Notes: generated by a model from the letters alone, not told the origin. A stretch of 64,000 nucleotides of DNA from Polyangium sp. y55x31 (GCF_029946505.1 NZ_JARZHG010000028.1:85158-149157), one strand, 5' to 3'. Positions 1-10,533 are shown, counted from the stretch's first letter. Program-made: numbers and translations.

Positions 1-2621
1 CTCGGCTGCGCGCCGCTCACGCGCGCGATCTTCGTGGAAGGACCGACGCCGTCGCGGCTGATCGGCGCGGTCATCACGCCGCCCTTCTCGAACCACACGA
101 TGCGCGCGTTGCCCGAGGCGTCCACGCCGACCGACGGGTGACCGCCCACCTTGCTGAAGCGTTTGTCGCGCCAGAGCGGCTGCGCGTTCGCCGCGTCGAG
201 GTACGCCGCCGACACGCCCGAGCTGCTCTCGCCGTCCCACACGAGGAAACACGCGTCCTTGCTGCACGCGATCCCCGTCATGTCGGCCTTCGACTTGTCG
301 GTGTTCACCACGATCGTGTCGCCGATCCAGAGATCGTTGCGGTCGCCCTTCTTGCGCGGCGCGACGCCCTTGCCCACGTCGGCGAGCGGCAGGCGCATGT
401 GGTACGCGACCTGGTTCGGCGTGCGCTCGAGCCGGAACGACACGTGCGCGGCGTCGCCCGCGATGCCGACCATCGGCGAACGCACGCGCGGCTTCTGCGG
501 GCCCGCGGGCACGAAGTCCGTCGCGCGCACCGCCTCGCCTTGGGGTTCGAGCTTCGCCGAGAGGCGCCGCAAAAAGAGCTCGTCGTTGCCCGTGTCGGTC
601 TCGGCCGTCCAGGCGACGACGAACGTGCCGTCCGGCGCGCGCTGCATCGACGTGCCCGAGCTCGGCCCGCGCAGCGGCGCGATGTTCACCATCGGCCCGC
701 CGATCCGACCGTCGGGATCGAGCAAACGCGCGTGCACGCCCGCCTCCGTCCCGTGCCCGTCCGCGTAGAGCAGCACGAGCTGATCGTCGAACGACATCAC
801 CACCGGCCGCGTCACCGCGCCGCCCTCCGGCGTCACGTCGATCGGATCCGAGAGCGGCCGCAGCGCTTCATCGAGCGCGACCGCGAACGCGTGCTCCGGG
901 CCCTCGTGCGTGTCGGTCCAGACCATGATCGGTCCGCGCGGACCGAGCGCGATCCAGGGCCGACCCGCGGCGACGCGACGCGGCTGCGCTGTTCCGAGAT
1001 CGTACGATCGCGGCCGCGCGAGGCCCGTGAGCGAGCACGGCGACTTCGCCGCGTCGCCCGAGATCGCCACCTGCACGTGCTCGAGCATCGTGCGCGGCAC
1101 GCCGTGGCCGCCCTTGTCGAACGCGTCCTTGAGGAGCTTCAGCGCGCCCTTGTGATCACCCTTCGCGAGCGTCGCTTGTGCGTCTCCGACGATCGGCCTC
1201 CACGGCAGCGTCGACGCGGACGTCGAGGGCTCCGTCGACGCCGGGCGCACGCTCGACGACGACGGCGGTTGCGGCGCCGCGACGCTCGCGCTCCCGCTCG
1301 CCATGGCCGACGACGCGGTCCCGACCTCGCCGCCCTTCGAGCTCGGACCGAACTTCGACCAGGCCGCGTATCCGCCGCCCACGAGCGCGACCAGCACGAT
1401 CGCCGTCACGATGCCGAGCGCCGCGGTCCTCGGCTTCGGAGGCACCTGCGACAAACCCGGGCCGAGCGGCTCCAGCGTGCCCGGCGGCGCTTCGAACGTC
1501 GACTTCGTGTGGCGCGGCGATGCGCCATCCGACGGCGGCCCTCCGCGCACCGACGGCGGGATCGACGGGAACGGGTTCGGCATCGTCGACGACGGCGGCG
1601 ACATCGACACCATCGGCAAGTCGCTCCCCGTCGCGGTCAGGCCCGACTTCGAGGGCGGCGGCGCGGGGACGGTCCTGCCCATCGAGTTGAGCTGATCGGC
1701 GGGGAAGAGCCCGGAGAACTCGGGCCGCGCCGTTTCGAACGCGGCCGAGAGCTCCTCGGCGAACTCGCGCGCCGTCTGGAAGCGATGATCGATCTTTCGA
1801 TCGAGCGCCTTGTCGAACCACGCCTTGAACGTCGGCGGCAGGTCGGGCCGGTAGACGAGCGGATCGGGCGGCTGTGCGCTCGCGATCTGCGCGAACGTCA
1901 TCGCCACGCCTTGCTCCGTTTGCCACACGGTCCGTCCCGTGAAGCACTCGTAGACGATGCACGCGAGCGCCCAGAGATCGGCGCGATGATCCACGGCGCC
2001 TTGCCCGCGCACCTGCTCGGGGCTCATGTACGCGGGTGTTCCGAACACCGCGCCTTCACGCGTGAGCCGCGCTTGTTGCGCCCCGCCCGATCCGTCGAGC
2101 GGCGTGTAGAACTTGGCGAGACCGAAATCGAGGATCTTCGCGAGGAGCTGCCCGTCCTCGTCCTTGCCGAGGAAGATGTTCTCGGGCTTGAGATCACGGT
2201 GGACGATGTTCGCGGCGTGCGCCTTCGTGAGGCCGCGACAGACCTGCGTGACGATCGCGAGTGTCGTCGGCACGTCGAAGTAGCGGACCTTCGTCATCCG
2301 CTCGTAGAGCGACTCGCCTTCGAGCAGCTCGAGCACGAGGAACGGCGGACCGTTCTCCAGACGACCCGAGTCGTACACGTCACAGATGTACGGGCTGCGG
2401 ATCGCGGCGGCGGCGCGCGCTTCGCGGAAGAAGCGCTCGACCACCACCATCGAGGTGGTCAGCTCCTGCGCGAGGACTTTGATCGCGATCCGCTTGCCGA
2501 TGTCGATGTTCTCGGCCTCGTAGACGGCCGCCATCCCACCACGGCCGATCTCGCGGGTGATCTTGTACTTCCCCGACAGGATGGTACCTACCGGTAGCTT
2601 CGTCGAGGTCGGTGAGGCCAT
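1..2621 (-). CDS. Receptor-like Ser/Thr protein kinase (C-terminus cut by window edge)
   Basis: Hanks-type kinase that phosphorylates Ser/Thr on unknown partners at the inner membrane. The protein begins with ATG at 2621 and is still open at base 1 (at least 870 residues). The N-terminal catalytic domain (about residues 10-280) has a Gly-rich loop (GRGGMA), an invariant Lys in IAIKVL, HRDLKPEN with catalytic Asp143, a DFG motif and an APE-like SPEQ. A Pro/Ser-rich linker and one membrane segment (about residues 400-420, ALGIVTAILVALVGGGYAAW) follow. The outer part looks beta-rich and propeller-like, a possible sensor. It is divergent from glnB. The kinase call is certain; the ligand and substrates cannot be read from the sequence. 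Confidence 0.93.
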   Translation of the reverse strand, partial: MASPTSTKLPVGTILSGKYKITREIGRGGMAAVYEAENIDIGKRIAIKVLAQELTTSMVVVERFFREARAAAAIRSPYICDVYDSGRLENGPPFLVLELLEGESLYERMTKVRYFDVPTTLAIVTQVCRGLTKAHAANIVHRDLKPENIFLGKDEDGQLLAKILDFGLAKFYTPLDGSGGAQQARLTREGAVFGTPAYMSPEQVRGQGAVDHRADLWALACIVYECFTGRTVWQTEQGVAMTFAQIASAQPPDPLVYRPDLPPTFKAWFDKALDRKIDHRFQTAREFAEELSAAFETARPEFSGLFPADQLNSMGRTVPAPPPSKSGLTATGSDLPMVSMSPPSSTMPNPFPSIPPSVRGGPPSDGASPRHTKSTFEAPPGTLEPLGPGLSQVPPKPRTAALGIVTAIVLVALVGGGYAAWSKFGPSSKGGEVGTASSAMASGSASVAAPQPPSSSSVRPASTEPSTSASTLPWRPIVGDAQATLAKGDHKGALKLLKDAFDKGGHGVPRTMLEHVQVAISGDAAKSPCSLTGLARPRSYDLGTAQPRRVAAGRPWIALGPRGPIMVWTDTHEGPEHAFAVALDEALRPLSDPIDVTPEGGAVTRPVVMSFDDQLVLLYADGHGTEAGVHARLLDPDGRIGGPMVNIAPLRGPSSGTSMQRAPDGTFVVAWTAETDTGNDELFLRRLSAKLEPQGEAVRATDFVPAGPQKPRVRSPMVGIAGDAAHVSFRLERTPNQVAYHMRLPLADVGKGVAPRKKGDRNDLWIGDTIVVNTDKSKADMTGIACSKDACFLVWDGESSSGVSAAYLDAANAQPLWRDKRFSKVGGHPSVGVDASGNARIVWFEKGGVMTAPISRDGVGPSTKIARVSGAQP

Positions 2622-3268
<647 letters not shown>

Positions 3269-3281
3269 CGGAGAACAAATC

Positions 3282-4694
3282 ATGAAGCCGAAAGACGTCA
3301 TTCAATTCGCGAAAGATCACGACTGCAAGTTCGTCGACCTCAAGTTCATCGACCTGCCGGGCATCTGGCAGCACACGACGATCCCGGCGAGTCGGCTGAC
3401 CGAGGACATGTTCGAGGAGGGCATCGGCTTCGACGGCTCCTCTGTGCGCGGCTGGCAGCCCATCAACGCGTCGGACATGTCGATGACGCCCGATCCGACG
3501 ACGGCGAAGATCGACCCGTTCCACGCGCAGAAGACGCTCTCGCTCATCTGCAAGATCTCCGACCCGGTCACGGGCCAGCCCTACGGCCGCGACCCGCGGT
3601 ACATCGCGCAGAAGGCGGAGAACCACGTCCGCGCGACGGGCATCGCCGACACGACGTTCTTCGGCCCCGAGGCGGAGTTCTTCGTCTTCGACTCGGTCCG
3701 CTACGAGAGCTCGCCGCGCGGCGCCTTCTACGAGATCGACTCGGACGAGGCCGTGTGGAACACGAGCAAGGCGGGCCCGAACCTCGGCCACAAGCTGCGC
3801 TCGAAGGAGGGCTACTTCCCGGTCTCGCCGAGCGACTCGCTCGGCGACGTGCGCGGCGACATGATGACCACGCTCATCGAGAGCGGCGTCTCCGTCGAGG
3901 TCGGCCACCACGAGGTCGCGAGCGCGGGCCAGTGTGAGATCGGCGTGCGCTTCGACAAGCTCACGACGATGGCCGACACGCTCATGTGGTTCAAGTACGT
4001 CGTGAAGAACGTGGCCAAGCGCCACAACAAGACCGCGACGTTCATGCCGAAGCCGCTCTTCGGCGACAACGGCAGCGGCATGCACTGCCATCAGTCGCTC
4101 TGGAAGGACGGCAAGCCCCTCTTCGCGGGCGACGGTTACGCGGGCCTGTCGGACATCGGCCTCTGGTACATCGGCGGCATCCTCAAGCACGCGAAGGCGC
4201 TCGCGGCCCTCACGAACCCGACGACGAACAGCTACCGCAGGCTCGTCCCCGGCTACGAGGCGCCCGTGAACCTCGCGTACTCGAGCCGCAACCGCTCGGC
4301 CGCGATCCGCATCCCGGTCGCCGCCGGCAACTCGCCGAAGGGCCGCCGCATCGAGGTCCGCTTCCCGGACGCCTCGTGCAACCCCTACCTCGCCTTCGCC
4401 GCGATGATGATGGCGGGCCTCGACGGCATCCAGAACCGCATCGATCCCGGTGATCCGCTCGACAAGGACATCTACGCGCTCTCGCCGGAGGAGCTCAAGG
4501 AGGTGCCGAAGTGCCCTGGCTCGCTCGACGAGGCGCTCACGGCCCTCGAGCGCGACCACGAGTTCCTGCTCCGGGGCGACGTCTTCACGCGGGACATCAT
4601 CCACACGTGGATCGAGTACAAGCGCGAGCGCGAGCTCGACGCCGTGCGCCTCCGCCCCGTCCCCTACGAGTTCTTCCTCTACTACGACACCTGA
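3282..4694 (+). CDS. glnA: Type I glutamine synthetase
   Basis: 470-residue cytoplasmic dodecameric enzyme making glutamine from glutamate, ammonia and ATP. An in-frame extension to 3192 would run into glnB, so the ATG at 3282, preceded by GGAG, is the start, and it gives the normal GSI length. Signatures include [17 protein letters not shown], the Asn-Gly-Ser region [13 protein letters not shown] and the ATP-binding NRSAAIRIP. Tyr398 in [10 protein letters not shown] aligns with the adenylylated Tyr397 of enterobacterial GlnA, so this is a GSI-beta type probably controlled by GlnE. It lies in an operon with glnB. Confidence 0.98.
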   Translation: MKPKDVIQFAKDHDCKFVDLKFIDLPGIWQHTTIPASRLTEDMFEEGIGFDGSSVRGWQPINASDMSMTPDPTTAKIDPFHAQKTLSLICKISDPVTGQPYGRDPRYIAQKAENHVRATGIADTTFFGPEAEFFVFDSVRYESSPRGAFYEIDSDEAVWNTSKAGPNLGHKLRSKEGYFPVSPSDSLGDVRGDMMTTLIESGVSVEVGHHEVASAGQCEIGVRFDKLTTMADTLMWFKYVVKNVAKRHNKTATFMPKPLFGDNGSGMHCHQSLWKDGKPLFAGDGYAGLSDIGLWYIGGILKHAKALAALTNPTTNSYRRLVPGYEAPVNLAYSSRNRSAAIRIPVAAGNSPKGRRIEVRFPDASCNPYLAFAAMMMAGLDGIQNRIDPGDPLDKDIYALSPEELKEVPKCPGSLDEALTALERDHEFLLRGDVFTRDIIHTWIEYKRERELDAVRLRPVPYEFFLYYDT

Positions 4695-4710
4695 ACCGTA
4701 GGACGACAAC

Positions 4711-4744
4711 GCCCGCCGCGCGTCTCTCGGCTACGCCGGCGGGC
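4711..4744 (+). terminator. Possible weak terminator after glnA
   Basis: Inverted repeat GCCCGCCG (4711-4718) and CGGCGGGC (4737-4744) with an 18-nt loop, 17 bp after the glnA stop. Only CTTT follows instead of a real U-tract, so it may be a partial terminator or part of the leader of the next gene. Confidence 0.35.
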
Positions 4745-4770
4745 CGAGCTTTGGTATCCTCCCCAGCCGG

Positions 4771-5868
4771 TTGAACCCTGGCGATCTCATCCAGTCACGG
4801 TACCGCCTCGTCCGGATGCTCGGATCCGGCGCGAGCGGCACCGTTTGGGCTGCAAAGAACGAGCTCATCGACCGCGAGGTCGCGCTCAAAATCCTGCACC
4901 CCGACGTCGCGGCCGACGCCGTGTCGCTGCAGCGCTTCTTCAACGAAGCGAAGGCAAGCGGCCGCGTGCGCAGCCCGAGCATCGTCGAGATCCTCGATCT
5001 CGGGCAGGCCGAGGATGGATCGCCCTTCCTCGTCTTCGAGCTGCTCCACGGCGAAGGGCTCGATGCGTGGATCGCGCGTGAGCGCATGCTCGACCCGGCG
5101 ATGCTCACCGAGCTCTTCGTCGGCGTGGTCCGCGCGCTCGACAGCGCGCACCAGCAAGGCATCATCCACCGCGACCTCAAGCCCGCGAACCTCTACGCGC
5201 ATCGCGCGCAGACCGGCGAGCTCGTCCTGAAGATCCTCGACTTCGGCATCAGCAAGATGCTCGAAGGCAACCCCGAGCATCTCACGCTCACGCGCACGGG
5301 CACCGTCGTCGGCTCACCCGCGTACATGAGCCCCGAGCAGGCCGCGGGACGCGACGACATCGACGGTCGCGCCGACGTCTGGTCGCTCGGCGTCGTCATG
5401 CACGAGGCGCTCACGGCGACGCTCCCGCACGAGGCGCCGAACTACAACGCGCTCATGGTCCGCATCATGACGCGCGACGCCGACCCCGTGGCCTCGCGCC
5501 GTCCGGACCTTCCGCCCGCGCTCGCCTCGATCATCGACGACTGCCTGCGCCGTGATCGTGACCGCCGCCCGACGGCCGGCGTGCTCGCGGCGCGCCTCGA
5601 AGCGGCCCTCCACGAGATGCAGCCGATGCGTTACGCCTCGCAGGCGAGCACGCACGGCGGCATGCGCCTGCCGAGCGTGCCGCAGAGCATGCCGCGCCCG
5701 AACCTGCCGTCAGCGCCGGCGCCGCACGCGGCGCCGATGCCGATGGATCCGATGGTCGCGCCGAACGCGCAATCGAGCGGCCGCGGCGTCTTGTTCCTCG
5801 CGGCGGGCATCGGCGTCGCGCTCGGGATGATCGCGCTGTTCGTGCTCAGCCGGTTCCTCTTGCACTAG
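4771..5868 (+). CDS. Membrane-anchored Ser/Thr protein kinase
   Basis: 365-residue Hanks-type kinase. The TTG start at 4771 gives the N-terminus MNPGDLIQSRYRLVRMLG, the arrangement common in myxobacterial kinases; there is no clear Shine-Dalgarno. Visible are the Gly loop GSGASG, Lys40 in VALKIL, HRDLKPAN with Asp135, DFG Asp157 and the SPAYMSPEQ activation segment. The catalytic domain ends near residue 280. A Pro/Ala/Met-rich linker leads to one C-terminal membrane helix (about residues 339-361) with only a few residues beyond, so this is a tail-anchored kinase with no outer sensor domain. Its 3' end overlaps the convergent PAS-STAS gene by 23 bp. Confidence 0.95.
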   Translation: MNPGDLIQSRYRLVRMLGSGASGTVWAAKNELIDREVALKILHPDVAADAVSLQRFFNEAKASGRVRSPSIVEILDLGQAEDGSPFLVFELLHGEGLDAWIARERMLDPAMLTELFVGVVRALDSAHQQGIIHRDLKPANLYAHRAQTGELVLKILDFGISKMLEGNPEHLTLTRTGTVVGSPAYMSPEQAAGRDDIDGRADVWSLGVVMHEALTATLPHEAPNYNALMVRIMTRDADPVASRRPDLPPALASIIDDCLRRDRDRRPTAGVLAARLEAALHEMQPMRYASQASTHGGMRLPSVPQSMPRPNLPSAPAPHAAPMPMDPMVAPNAQSSGRGVLFLAAGIGVALGMIALFVLSRFLLH

Positions 5869-6829
5869 CCGCGTCCCCCTCCTTCCACCGCATGCACGCC
5901 TTGAGGCCGTGCTTCAGGTTGCGAAGCGTCACCAGTTTGCCGAACGAAACCCCGAGTTCGACCAGCGTCTGCGCGACCGACGGACGCACCCCGCTCAGCA
6001 CGCAGCGCGTCCCGAGCAGCTCCACCGCGCGTACGATCTTGAGCAGGTGATCGGCCGTCGCCGTATCGAGCACGTCCACGCCGGTCACGTCGAGGATCAC
6101 GTACCGGCCCTTCATCCGCACCACCGACTCCAGAAGCGTCTCCATCACCTGGGCCGACCGCTTCGAGTCGACGACCCCGATCAGCGGAAGCGCCAGCACG
6201 CCGTCCCAGACCTCGAGGATCGGCGTCGACAGCTCGTGCACGGCGGTCCGCAGACGCTCGAGCGTCTCGTTTTTCTCTCGCTCGGCCACGAGCTGCTGCG
6301 CCATCTCCCGCTCGTGCCGCTTGCGCTCGGTGATGTCGCGGAAGACCACCACGGCGCCGATCCGCTCGCCTCGCTCGTCGCGGATGGTCCGCGCGGTCGT
6401 CTCGATCAGGATCCCTTCCGGCTTGTGAGGGCTTCGGACGATCATCTCCACGCTGTCGACCGCTTCGCCGCGCGTCGCGCGATAGAGCGGAATGTTCTCC
6501 CTCGGGTACGGCGTCACGCCGTCCGCGCAGAAGATTCCGTACTTGTTCTCCCAGTCCTCGGCGGGAGCGACGTCCGCCCCGGTCCACCCCATGATCAACG
6601 CCGCGGCCCGGTTCACGTGCGTGATACGCCCCGACGTGTCGCACACGACCACCCCGTCGACGATGCTCCGCAGCGTCGCCTCGAAGACCTGCGCGCGCGC
6701 CGACAGATCCGCGACGAGCTGCTCCATCCGCTGCACGCGCTCCCCCGCGGCGCGCTCGTGCTCCGCGAGCAGCGCTTCGAGCGTCGCGACCCGGGCCCTG
6801 AGGACCGCGGTCTCGTTGTCGAGCGTCAC
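5846..6829 (-). CDS. PAS-STAS sensor protein (RsbR-like)
   Basis: 327 residues. The order is an N-terminal coiled coil (residues 5-50), a PAS domain (about 55-180, ending in the typical VVVFRDITERKRHE), a short helical linker, and a STAS domain (about 215-315) with the core VILDVTGVDVLDTATADHLL. The PAS-linker-STAS order resembles RsbR-type stressosome sensors, which act by protein contact and Ser/Thr phosphorylation. The GTG start at 6829 overlaps the upstream stop as GTGA, which fixes the start and shows translational coupling to the GAF-like gene. No kinase domain is present. The PAS ligand is unknown. A longer frame running upstream is out of frame with the real neighbour and was ignored. 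Confidence 0.9.
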   Translation of the reverse strand: MTLDNETAVLRARVATLEALLAEHERAAGERVQRMEQLVADLSARAQVFEATLRSIVDGVVVCDTSGRITHVNRAAALIMGWTGADVAPAEDWENKYGIFCADGVTPYPRENIPLYRATRGEAVDSVEMIVRSPHKPEGILIETTARTIRDERGERIGAVVVFRDITERKRHEREMAQQLVAEREKNETLERLRTAVHELSTPILEVWDGVLALPLIGVVDSKRSAQVMETLLESVVRMKGRYVILDVTGVDVLDTATADHLLKIVRAVELLGTRCVLSGVRPSVAQTLVELGVSFGKLVTLRNLKHGLKACMRWKEGDAASARGTG

Positions 6830-7599
6830 GGGGCGCAAGAGACCACCTCCTCCCGGACGCGCCGCGCCTCGCTCGTCGCGGGGTCCTCTTGCTCGGCGAA
6901 CGACCACGGCAGGATCGCGAGCTTGATCGCGAGCGCGAGCGGCCGGAAGAGCTGCGCCGTCGCCGGCGCCACGTGCACCTTCGAGAACAAGAGCACGGCG
7001 AACATCTGCCCGCTCGGCAGCACGCCCCCGCAGCCGATGACCGAGCGGATCCCGTGACGCTCCACGAAGCTCGCCTTCGCCGGCACGTAGGGGCTCTCTG
7101 CGGCGTGCTCCACGTGGAACACGTCGTACGTCCGCTCCGCGAGCTCCGTGAACCGCGCGGGCTTGAGCACCGAGCTCGTCGCGATCCCGAGCTGCGCGCA
7201 GAGCCGCGCCATCATCGGCATGCGCGCGATCGCCTCCTCGCTCGGCAGCGGAATCGCGAGGTGCGCGGCCGACGCCGTCGGATCGTTCCAGGCCGGCTCG
7301 TCGCCTGCGCTCGCCAGCAATTGCATGCACGTCGTGTCCGGCGCGAGCGCGGCTCCAGCGGCCATCCGCAGCGCGAATCTCCGCTGCTCTGCCGGCAGCG
7401 CGTCGAATCGTTGGGTCTCGAAGAATCTCACGAGCGCGCACGAGCGCGCGCCCGCCTGTGGGCACGCGAGGTTCTCGTAAAGCGCGCGAACGACCCGCCC
7501 GGCCGTGTCTTCCATGCTCCGGGCGCCCTCTCCGAGGCCGCGCAGCATTGCGCCGGCGCTGATCATGTCGTCGAGCGAGAACGTCGAAAGGTCGTGCAT
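6826..7599 (-). CDS. GAF-like sensory protein
   Basis: 257 residues. The ATG at 7599 is preceded by a strong GGGGGGAGG Shine-Dalgarno; an extension up to 7848 has no support. The protein looks like a divergent GAF-type sensor: the C-terminal half has YDVFHVEHA, SPYVPAKASFVERHGIRS and GGVLPSGQMFAVLLF, a pattern I remember from stand-alone or kinase-fused sensor domains in myxobacteria (family name not certain). It is the first gene of a two-gene unit with the PAS-STAS protein (4-bp overlap), so the two probably act as one signalling module. It carries no output domain of its own. The ligand is unknown. Confidence 0.8.
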   Translation of the reverse strand: MHDLSTFSLDDMISAGAMLRGLGEGARSMEDTAGRVVRALYENLACPQAGARSCALVRFFETQRFDALPAEQRRFALRMAAGAALAPDTTCMQLLASAGDEPAWNDPTASAAHLAIPLPSEEAIARMPMMARLCAQLGIATSSVLKPARFTELAERTYDVFHVEHAAESPYVPAKASFVERHGIRSVIGCGGVLPSGQMFAVLLFSKVHVAPATAQLFRPLALAIKLAILPWSFAEQEDPATSEARRVREEVVSCAP

Positions 7600-7877
7600 C
7601 GAAACCTCCCCCCGGAGTCTCCGCACTCGTCGCGTATCGTTCGTCCGTGAAAATCCTGCTATCGCGCGGACAAAAAGCGACATGTCGAGATTGATTCGAA
7701 CACCAACGGAGGACAACGAGTGAAGGCCACGGTTCGTGGCTCCGGCGAGGGCGCGCATGGCCTGCGTGCTTTCCCGACGGCGATCGGCGTTTCTCCCGAT
7801 CCGCGCCGTTCGTGACGCAAAGCGGGCTCCAAATTCCCCGTTCGCCATGCTTTCATCCCGCCTCGAACGGAGGATTC

Positions 7878-9773
7878 ATGGCCCACGCCCGCGACGCTTT
7901 TTTTGCCTGCATGTTCGCCTCGACCGTGGCGCTCGCCGCGTGTGGAGACGAAGGCGGATCCACAGCCACGTCGAGCTCGAGCAGCGGCACGGCGGGCGCA
8001 GGAGGACAAGGCGGCATTGGCGGCGTCGGCGGCAGCGCTGGCGCGGGCGGCGTCGGAGGCGAAGGCGGCGCGGGCGGCAGCGGCGGTGTCGGAGGCGCTG
8101 GCGGTAGCGGTGGTGCTGGCGGTAGCGGTGGCGCAGGCGGTAGCGGCGGCGTCGGCGGCAACGGTGGCGCAGGCGGTAGCGGCGGTGTCGGCGGCATGGG
8201 TGGCACCGGCGGCATGGGCGGCGCGGGAAATGGCGGCGCCGGTGGCCAAGGCGGTGCCTCCTTCGTTTGCGGCAACGACGTCATCGAGCCGGGCGAGACC
8301 TGCGACGACGGCAACGCCATGCCGGCCGATGGTTGCTCCTCCCAATGTCTCCTCGAGCCCGGCACCATCTGCGGCGACGCCGTCGATCTGCTCGCCAAGG
8401 GCCAAAAGCAGGGCGATACGCTCGTCTATGCCGGCACCACGATGGGCTCGCCCGTCGTCGGGTTCGGCACGCCGACCTGCTCGGCCGGCGGCACCATGGC
8501 GCCTTCCATCGTGCACCGTTACATCACGGGCGCGTCGCCCTCGCGCGTCACCTTCGAGACCACCGACATCGGCGGCGCGCTCGCCGATACCGTCGCCTGG
8601 GCTTACCTCGACTGCCTCGACACCAGCGCCGAGCACGCTTGCGACGACGACAGCGGCGACGGCCCCCTCGCGCGCCTCGAAACCGCGGTCTTGCCGCCCG
8701 AGACGCCCGTTTTCCTCGTCGTCTCCGGTTATGCGGCGGCGAACGTCGGCCCCTACGAGCTCCGCGTCACCGAGCAGCCTTTCGCCCTCGCCGCAGCCTC
8801 GGGCACCTGCGGCATGCCCTCTGCCATCGGCGGGGGCAACCAAGCCGGCACCACGCTCGACACGGACGGCGCCGTCCTCTCCGCGAGCTGCACCGGCGGC
8901 GGCCCCGAGGCCGTTTATGCGCTCACGCTCCCCGGCCCGGCGGATCTCTCGGTCCGCGTCGCGCCCTCCTCGCCCCTCTTCGACGTCGGCGTCTACCTGC
9001 TCGACGCTTGCTCCATGAATGCGAGCGAACTCGCCTGCGCCGACACCCAGCTCGGCGGCCATCCCGAGTCGTTTGACCTGACGAACCTCGCGGCCGGCAC
9101 GTATTACGTCGTCGTCGACGGCTTCAGCGCCATGGATTTCGGCGCGTATGGCCTCGAAGCCGTGGTCCGCCCCGTCCTCGCCCCGGGCCTCGCCTGCGAT
9201 CCGTCTGGAAAGACAAACCGCTGCGACACCGGCGCCGCCTGCGTCGATCTCGGCATGGGCCCGAAATGCGCCATGGTGACGAGCCTCCTCGTGCAGGACT
9301 TTTCCACCGGCTTCGAGCCGTTCGTCGTCGTCGACGCCGGCAGCGACGGCAAGGGCTTCTACCGCTGTGATCCGCTCCTCGGCTGCCCCCAGGACAACAC
9401 CACGGGCAGCGCCTCGGGCGGCGCGTACATGCTCGTCAAGGACGAGAGCAACGTCGCGCTCGACGGCGAGATCCTCGCGACGCCGACCCTCGACGCGGGC
9501 CCCTTCACGCGCGTCTTCCTCGAATTCGATCACGCCTTCGACCACTGGACCTCGGCCACGGACCGCGCCAGCGTCGAAATCTCCGTCATGGGCACGGTCA
9601 GCCCCGTCGCCACGTACACGCTCGACGCCTCGGGCCACGTCCGCCTCGACCTCTCGGCGCTCGTCGCGGGCAAGCCCTTCGTCGTCCGCTTCCATTACGA
9701 CGACCAGACGGCCGGGGGAGACGCCTTGGCCGAGGAATGGCGAATCGACGACGTCCGCGTTTACGGATTGTGA
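7878..9773 (+). CDS. Gly-rich lipoprotein with myxobacterial Cys-rich repeat
   Basis: 631 residues. The ATG at 7878 (upstream GGAGG) opens a lipoprotein signal with lipobox LAAC (Cys24). Residues 37-127 are almost pure GGX repeats, probably a flexible stalk. Next is one Cys-rich repeat (CGNDVIEPGETCDDGN followed by two more Cys) typical of surface proteins of myxobacteria. Residues about 170-440 contain two similar beta-rich modules (each with YELRV/YGLEA-like ends) that resemble PPC-type prepeptidase domains. The C-terminal part is a beta-sandwich-like region. It is probably displayed on the cell surface. No catalytic motif was recognised. Confidence 0.85.
   Translation: MAHARDAFFACMFASTVALAACGDEGGSTATSSSSSGTAGAGGQGGIGGVGGSAGAGGVGGEGGAGGSGGVGGAGGSGGAGGSGGAGGSGGVGGNGGAGGSGGVGGMGGTGGMGGAGNGGAGGQGGASFVCGNDVIEPGETCDDGNAMPADGCSSQCLLEPGTICGDAVDLLAKGQKQGDTLVYAGTTMGSPVVGFGTPTCSAGGTMAPSIVHRYITGASPSRVTFETTDIGGALADTVAWAYLDCLDTSAEHACDDDSGDGPLARLETAVLPPETPVFLVVSGYAAANVGPYELRVTEQPFALAAASGTCGMPSAIGGGNQAGTTLDTDGAVLSASCTGGGPEAVYALTLPGPADLSVRVAPSSPLFDVGVYLLDACSMNASELACADTQLGGHPESFDLTNLAAGTYYVVVDGFSAMDFGAYGLEAVVRPVLAPGLACDPSGKTNRCDTGAACVDLGMGPKCAMVTSLLVQDFSTGFEPFVVVDAGSDGKGFYRCDPLLGCPQDNTTGSASGGAYMLVKDESNVALDGEILATPTLDAGPFTRVFLEFDHAFDHWTSATDRASVEISVMGTVSPVATYTLDASGHVRLDLSALVAGKPFVVRFHYDDQTAGGDALAEEWRIDDVRVYGL
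7986..8258 (+). repeat. GGX-coding low-complexity tandem repeat
   Basis: The stretch codes for residues 37-127 of the lipoprotein as repeated GGxGGxG units. Related 9- and 18-base units recur at the nucleotide level, for example GGCGGTAGCGG repeated around 8100-8190. Such tracts expand and contract by replication slippage. Confidence 0.85.
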
Positions 9774-9893
9774 CGCTCGCGCCCGACGCACCGCACAATC
9801 ACGCGCGGTCTTGCGCGACGGTGGACGGCGCTATCCAGGGGGAGTATGCAGCGGGGCGAAACGTCCCGTTGCGTGACGGGGAGGAGGATTCTC

Positions 9894-10511
9894 ATGAAGG
9901 TCTACGGTCATCCGGCGAGCACGTGTACGCGCAAGGTTCTTTGTGCTCTGGCAGAGAAGGGCGTGAATTACGAGTTCGTGCTCGTCGACATCATGAAGGG
10001 CGAGCAGAAGAGCCCCGAGCACCTCGCCCGTCAGCCCTTCGGCGTCGTGCCCGTCCTCGAGGACGACGGCTTCGTGCTCTACGAGTCGCGCGCGATCCTG
10101 CGTTACCTCAACGCGAAGCTCGGCGGCCTCGCGCCGACGGACGCGAAGGACCTCGGGATCATGGAGCAGTGGATCAGCGTCGAGCAGTCGTACTTCAGCC
10201 CGCCCGCAATGAAGGCGATCCTCGAGATCTTCTTCTCGCCGATGAAGGGCACGACGCCGGATCAGGACGTCGTGGCGAAGGGCAAGGCGGACGCGGCGAA
10301 GGCCCTCGACGTGCTCGAGCGCGCGCTCGTCGGCAAGGAGTTCATCGCGGGTTCGTTCTCGATCGCGGAGATCACCTACGCGCCGTACTTCCAGTACCTC
10401 TTCGACACGGGCCTCGGCGACATCGTCAAGGAGCGCCCGAACGTCGCGGCGTGGTGGAACCGCATCAGCGAGCGCCCGTCCTGGCAGAAGGCGATCGGCA
10501 AGGCCCGCTGA
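9894..10511 (+). CDS. Glutathione S-transferase, phi-like
   Basis: 205-residue cytosolic enzyme expected to conjugate glutathione to electrophiles. The N-terminal thioredoxin-like domain begins KVYGHPASTCTRKVL, where the Ser/Thr at residues 9-10 is the likely catalytic hydroxyl, as in plant phi-class enzymes. The cis-Pro loop GVVPVLED and the glutathione-binding ESRAI motif follow. An all-helical C-terminal domain (about residues 85-200) contains the N-capping motif FSIAEITY. The ATG at 9894 has GAGGAGG 7 nt upstream, better than the in-frame ATG at 9846. It is followed by a hairpin terminator. The natural substrate is unknown. Confidence 0.93.
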   Translation: MKVYGHPASTCTRKVLCALAEKGVNYEFVLVDIMKGEQKSPEHLARQPFGVVPVLEDDGFVLYESRAILRYLNAKLGGLAPTDAKDLGIMEQWISVEQSYFSPPAMKAILEIFFSPMKGTTPDQDVVAKGKADAAKALDVLERALVGKEFIAGSFSIAEITYAPYFQYLFDTGLGDIVKERPNVAAWWNRISERPSWQKAIGKAR

Positions 10512-10533
10512 GCATTCTCTCGCGCCGGTGAAC

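Noticed and set aside
138..2597. An 819-codon open frame on the plus strand
   Set aside because: Exact antisense shadow of the Ser/Thr kinase, whose HRDLKPEN and DFG motifs read on the minus strand. The composition is Arg-rich and domain-free.
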